Made by a program: the position numbers and the translations under genes. A stretch of 64,000 bases of DNA. Origin: Cochliopodium minus (Eukaryota > Discosea > Himatismenida > Cochliopodiidae). The notes under the pieces are model-generated. The model ran no database searches. It saw only the letters and a program-made list of their open reading frames with translations, and was not told the origin of the DNA. This document shows positions 61,270 to 64,000 of this stretch, piece by piece; within the stretch, counting starts at the first letter, position 1, and the number at the start of each line of letters is the position of its first letter. The stretch spans positions 62,001-126,000 of the forward strand of contig JAMYWO010000016.1 in assembly GCA_024220525.1 (NCBI GenBank). Reading direction: 5' to 3'.

Positions 61270-62371
61270 ACGATAGATTTTTTAAAAGAGAAGAATTAAA
61301 ATTCACTTTTTTCATTTTATTCATATCAAAAAATTTCAGAATAAATCAAATTTTGTCAAGTGAAAATTGTAATGTTGGTTTATTTGAATTTCAACCTCAA
61401 ATATTTACTTTGTCATTCTTTATTTGATAATTTAAAGTCATCTCTTCATGAGAAACAAAATTTTTCAATTTTTATGAATAATTGTATTTGGATCTCAAAT
61501 GATGGAATAAATAACATTTATGGGACAAAAAATTAAATAGTTTAATTAACAATTTTAATTGATCTGTAAGATCGCTAACAGCATGCTCAACAGCACCTTT
61601 TTTTCCTTTCAAGCCCTTGATTTCCGGTTTGTCCAGTTTTCACATCTGTCTTTTGCATCCCATTTAATTTCCATTTAGAAATTCTTGCTTTGACTACATA
61701 GTCAATTGCGTCCATTTGAGATAATATGTCCTTTGATTCCTTTGAAAAATATCTTCGATTATATGTATTATTTTATCTAAAATTTTTGGCAACATCCCAT
61801 AAAAATTTGTTCCAATCAATTCCTTTCATATTATTTAATTTTTTTTTTTTTTTTTTGGAAGAAATTATATTTTTCAAAAAGCTAACAAAAATTAAACAAA
61901 CAAATATATTAACTGAAATTAAATTCTCATAACAGTTTTTAACAAGATTTTCAAAATTTCATAGGCAAACAAATGATCTCAAACATTATAATTCAAACTA
62001 AAGAAGAAAAAAAAAAATACTTTAAGATGAAGCCCCAAAACTTATGATTCATTTTCCAAATATTTCCTAAGAATGAATCAGCCTCAAAATGTAATTTTAT
62101 TCTTTTGAACTCCTTGTCATTTTTGAAACAAGATTTCTGATTGGAAGGTTACAAAAGAAAAATCATGAATGAATGTGTATTTGGAAAACAGGATAATCGA
62201 AGGGTTAAAAGGAAAAAAAGTTTGATGTAATTGCAGTCTGAGATATCTCTTATTGATATAAATAAATTTTGAAAAAAGTTATTGAGATTTTATTTTTGTT
62301 TTATTTTTGATATTAAAAAAAATTGAAACTTTCCAAATAAAAACTTTAAATTTTTAGATTTTTAATAGAAG
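61270..62371. other. Intergenic region with a possible gene relic
   Basis: About 1.1 kb without a clear gene. Apart from the minus-strand relic at 61587-61829, I see only A/T-rich sequence, including the promoter of the FHIP gene. Confidence 0.5.
61587..61829 (-). pseudogene. Short coding-like frame with one internal TAA
   Basis: From an ATG at 61829 preceded by a poly-A run the frame reads MKGIDWNKFLWDVAKNFR, then one TAA (61773-61775). It continues open for 60 codons (SKESKDILSQMDAIDYVVKA, ISKWKLNGMQKT) to TGA. A second frame overlapping the 3' end also reads well (KGAVEHAVSDLTDQL), suggesting a frameshift. I infer a decayed gene; the family is unknown. Confidence 0.3.
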
Positions 62372-63933
62372 ATGGTATCAAGATTTTTGTCGAATGCCTT
62401 TGAAGTATTGGCTCCATCTGAAAAATCCACAAAAGAAGATTTTATATCACATTGGAAATCTATCAAACATTTCTATGTGGATCAAGATAGTAAAATATAT
62501 CTTTCATTCTTTCTTATATTTTATTATATTAAAGGGTCATAAAGATATTTTTAATTTTTTTTATATTCACTTATATATCAAAGACATATTAAAAGATAAT
62601 CAGAGATATGTCATTAATAAGATAGAATAGAATCTTTGCAATCCTGATTTTTGAAAAATTAAAAGACACCTTAATAATCAAACAACCAAATTTAATTCTA
62701 TAACAAATATAAATCTGCCTATTCTATACCAATGAGAGAATATTAAATGCAATATATTCTTTTCCTTTTCTAATATTCAATAATACCATAAAAATTTATA
62801 ATTTTTTTAGAAAGTACTGAAGATGGGAAAGTGCCAATGCATCTCAATTCAATAATAAAGATCTTATTGGAGGAAGATGACGAAAATATAGATAATGCGG
62901 GGATGTGTTTGGAGTATTTTCTGGAAGAGAGGATAATGGAGACATTATGTGCACTGTGTATAGTTGATGTAAAAGAAAATTCAAAAGAATAAAAAAATAA
63001 AAAAAAAAATAAATAAAAAGTCCTAATTTTTAAATTCAATCAAAAAAAAACATTTTATTTTAAATTCAACAAAATTTTCTTGTTGAAAGAAACCGAAAGG
63101 AATGAGGCAGTTGATTATATCTGCACTAGGGAGTCTATTGAGAAACATAAAAACAAAGGTAAAATTTAATTTTAATAATTTTTTTTTTTAAATTTTTCTT
63201 TCTTTTCAAATTCATCTTTCTTTTAAAACCATTTTTATTATTTTATTAATTATTTTTCTTTTAAAACTGTTTTATTTATGATTTCTTTTTTTATTATAAA
63301 ATTGTTTTTTTTTTAATTTTTTTCATTTGAGAATGTTCAACATTAATCTTTTAAAATTTTTCTTAAAACTTTATTTTTGTTTTTTTTTAAAATTAATGTT
63401 TTATTCTTTGAAAATATTTTTTACAAAAAAAGATTATCAATTTTTCATTTTTCAATTATTTTTTTTCTTACAAATAAATAAATGATATAAAGTTGATTCC
63501 TCACATGTCAGTCCACAAATCGCTCTGCAACCTCATCATCCAACTCTCCAAACAAGTAGACATCTCGCACCGACACAAAAAGACCTCCAAAACAGAATCA
63601 GGGTTTTGCGACACCATAGAATTTCTCCTCCTCCTCAAAACGATTCTGAGGAGAATTTACAACGACCCTTCCATGTGCAGCTTTTTTTGTTTTGACAGAA
63701 ACGATTTGGATATCAGCTCTATTTCTAATGGTAGTAACAATAACAATAATAAAAATAGTGGTAATAATAATGGGAGTGGTAATGGGAGTAATGATGGGAG
63801 TGGTGTTGGTGTGGAGAAGCCTCAGACTTTTGTCTTTTTGGACGTTTTGATCAATTTGTTGAGCGAGATTTCTAATTATCCTCCCAAAGAGCAAAAGAAC
63901 ATCAAAGAGACCATTGTCATGTGTGTAAAATAA
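62372..63933 (+). CDS. FHIP (FTS-Hook-interacting protein) N-terminal half, runs off the window
   Basis: Exons 62372-62489, 62811-62968, 63090-63158 and 63493 to about 63919 join in phase. The protein starts MVSRFLSNAFEVLAPSE, then KEDFISHWKSIKHFY. It continues with a helical block (LNSIIKILLEEDD, MCLEYFLEE), the family landmark DKPKGMRQLIISALGSLL and LIPHMSVHKSLCNLI. A low-complexity Asn/Gly/Ser insert is encoded at 63729-63815. The last readable exon ends near KETIVM with a GT donor, so the gene continues past 64000. FHIPs link FTS/Hook and dynein to endosomes. The C-terminal half of a family member lies at 25354-26232. Confidence 0.82.
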
Positions 63934-64000
63934 TTTTCTTAGCTTTAATATCTTAAAATAAAAATATATCAAAATTAAAAATTAAAAAAAAAAATTTTTA

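Noticed and set aside
4409-61829. Reassigned stop codons, suggested by single in-frame TAA or TGA in three short frames
   Set aside because: Well-conserved genes here end at TAA (ubiquitin-L40, HIG1, MYND) and TGA (isopeptidase, TLDc protein), so the code is standard.

Overview
The window is 64 kb of an extremely AT-rich nuclear genome from a unicellular eukaryote. Genes carry many short introns made of A/T repeats, nearly all GT-AG. TAA and TGA both end well-conserved genes, so the code is standard. Many genes start with a run of A directly before the ATG. The content (Rax2-like propeller receptor with a kinase start, TLDc protein, RhoGEF-RhoGAP, ankyrin-C2 proteins, Zn2Cys6 factor, saposin-linked acid-ceramidase-like hydrolase, secreted trypsins, PHB-depolymerase-like esterase) fits a free-living phagotrophic amoeboid protist. 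An amoebozoan is my best guess, but the phylum is not proven by the sequence. A HIG1 protein, an NCLX-type exchanger and a dynamin with a presequence-like N-terminus imply respiring mitochondria.

Layout. 0-6 kb: ubiquitin-L40, an unknown coiled-coil protein, a glutaredoxin-DEP-DUF547 protein cut by a gap, a decayed small gene and an acidic membrane protein. 6-11.5 kb: two tandem ankyrin-C2 paralogs, the first 5'-truncated and preceded by a decayed BTB-like reading frame. 11.6-12.6 kb: a DeSI/PPPDE isopeptidase with two p97/Cdc48-binding motifs. 12.7-19.2 kb: an ABC-transporter fragment directly behind a multidomain RhoGEF-RhoGAP gene. 19.4-26.2 kb: a PRCC-family protein, then a Rax2-like receptor whose kinase domain stops after the glycine loop and is followed in phase by the C-terminus of an FHIP protein. 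26.6-32.4 kb: four tandem trypsins. 32.7-36.4 kb: a TLDc protein and a Zn2Cys6 transcription factor. 37-41.3 kb: an LRR-protein fragment and a 3'-truncated dynamin, separated by a head-to-head A/T repeat with an N. 41.6-50.9 kb: an LRR protein, an NCLX-like exchanger, tubulin cofactor C (gap in one intron) and an unknown helical protein. 51.5-55.3 kb: a MYND-finger protein, HIG1 and an unknown basic protein. 55.5-61.3 kb: two secreted hydrolases. 62.4-64 kb: the N-terminal half of an FHIP protein running off the window.

Three themes stand out. First, a deSUMOylase-like isopeptidase carries both an SHP box and a VIM, a new-looking way to couple it to p97. Second, a saposin B domain is fused to an NAAA/acid-ceramidase-like hydrolase, putting activator and enzyme on one chain. 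Third, several genes break off inside (ATTTTT)n repeats: ABC, receptor kinase/FHIP, dynamin/LRR. A single N in one repeat, and identical 77-base ends around one 100-N gap, point to assembly joins; real recombination at intronic repeats is the alternative. Splice models come from reading phase and conserved domains, without transcript data.
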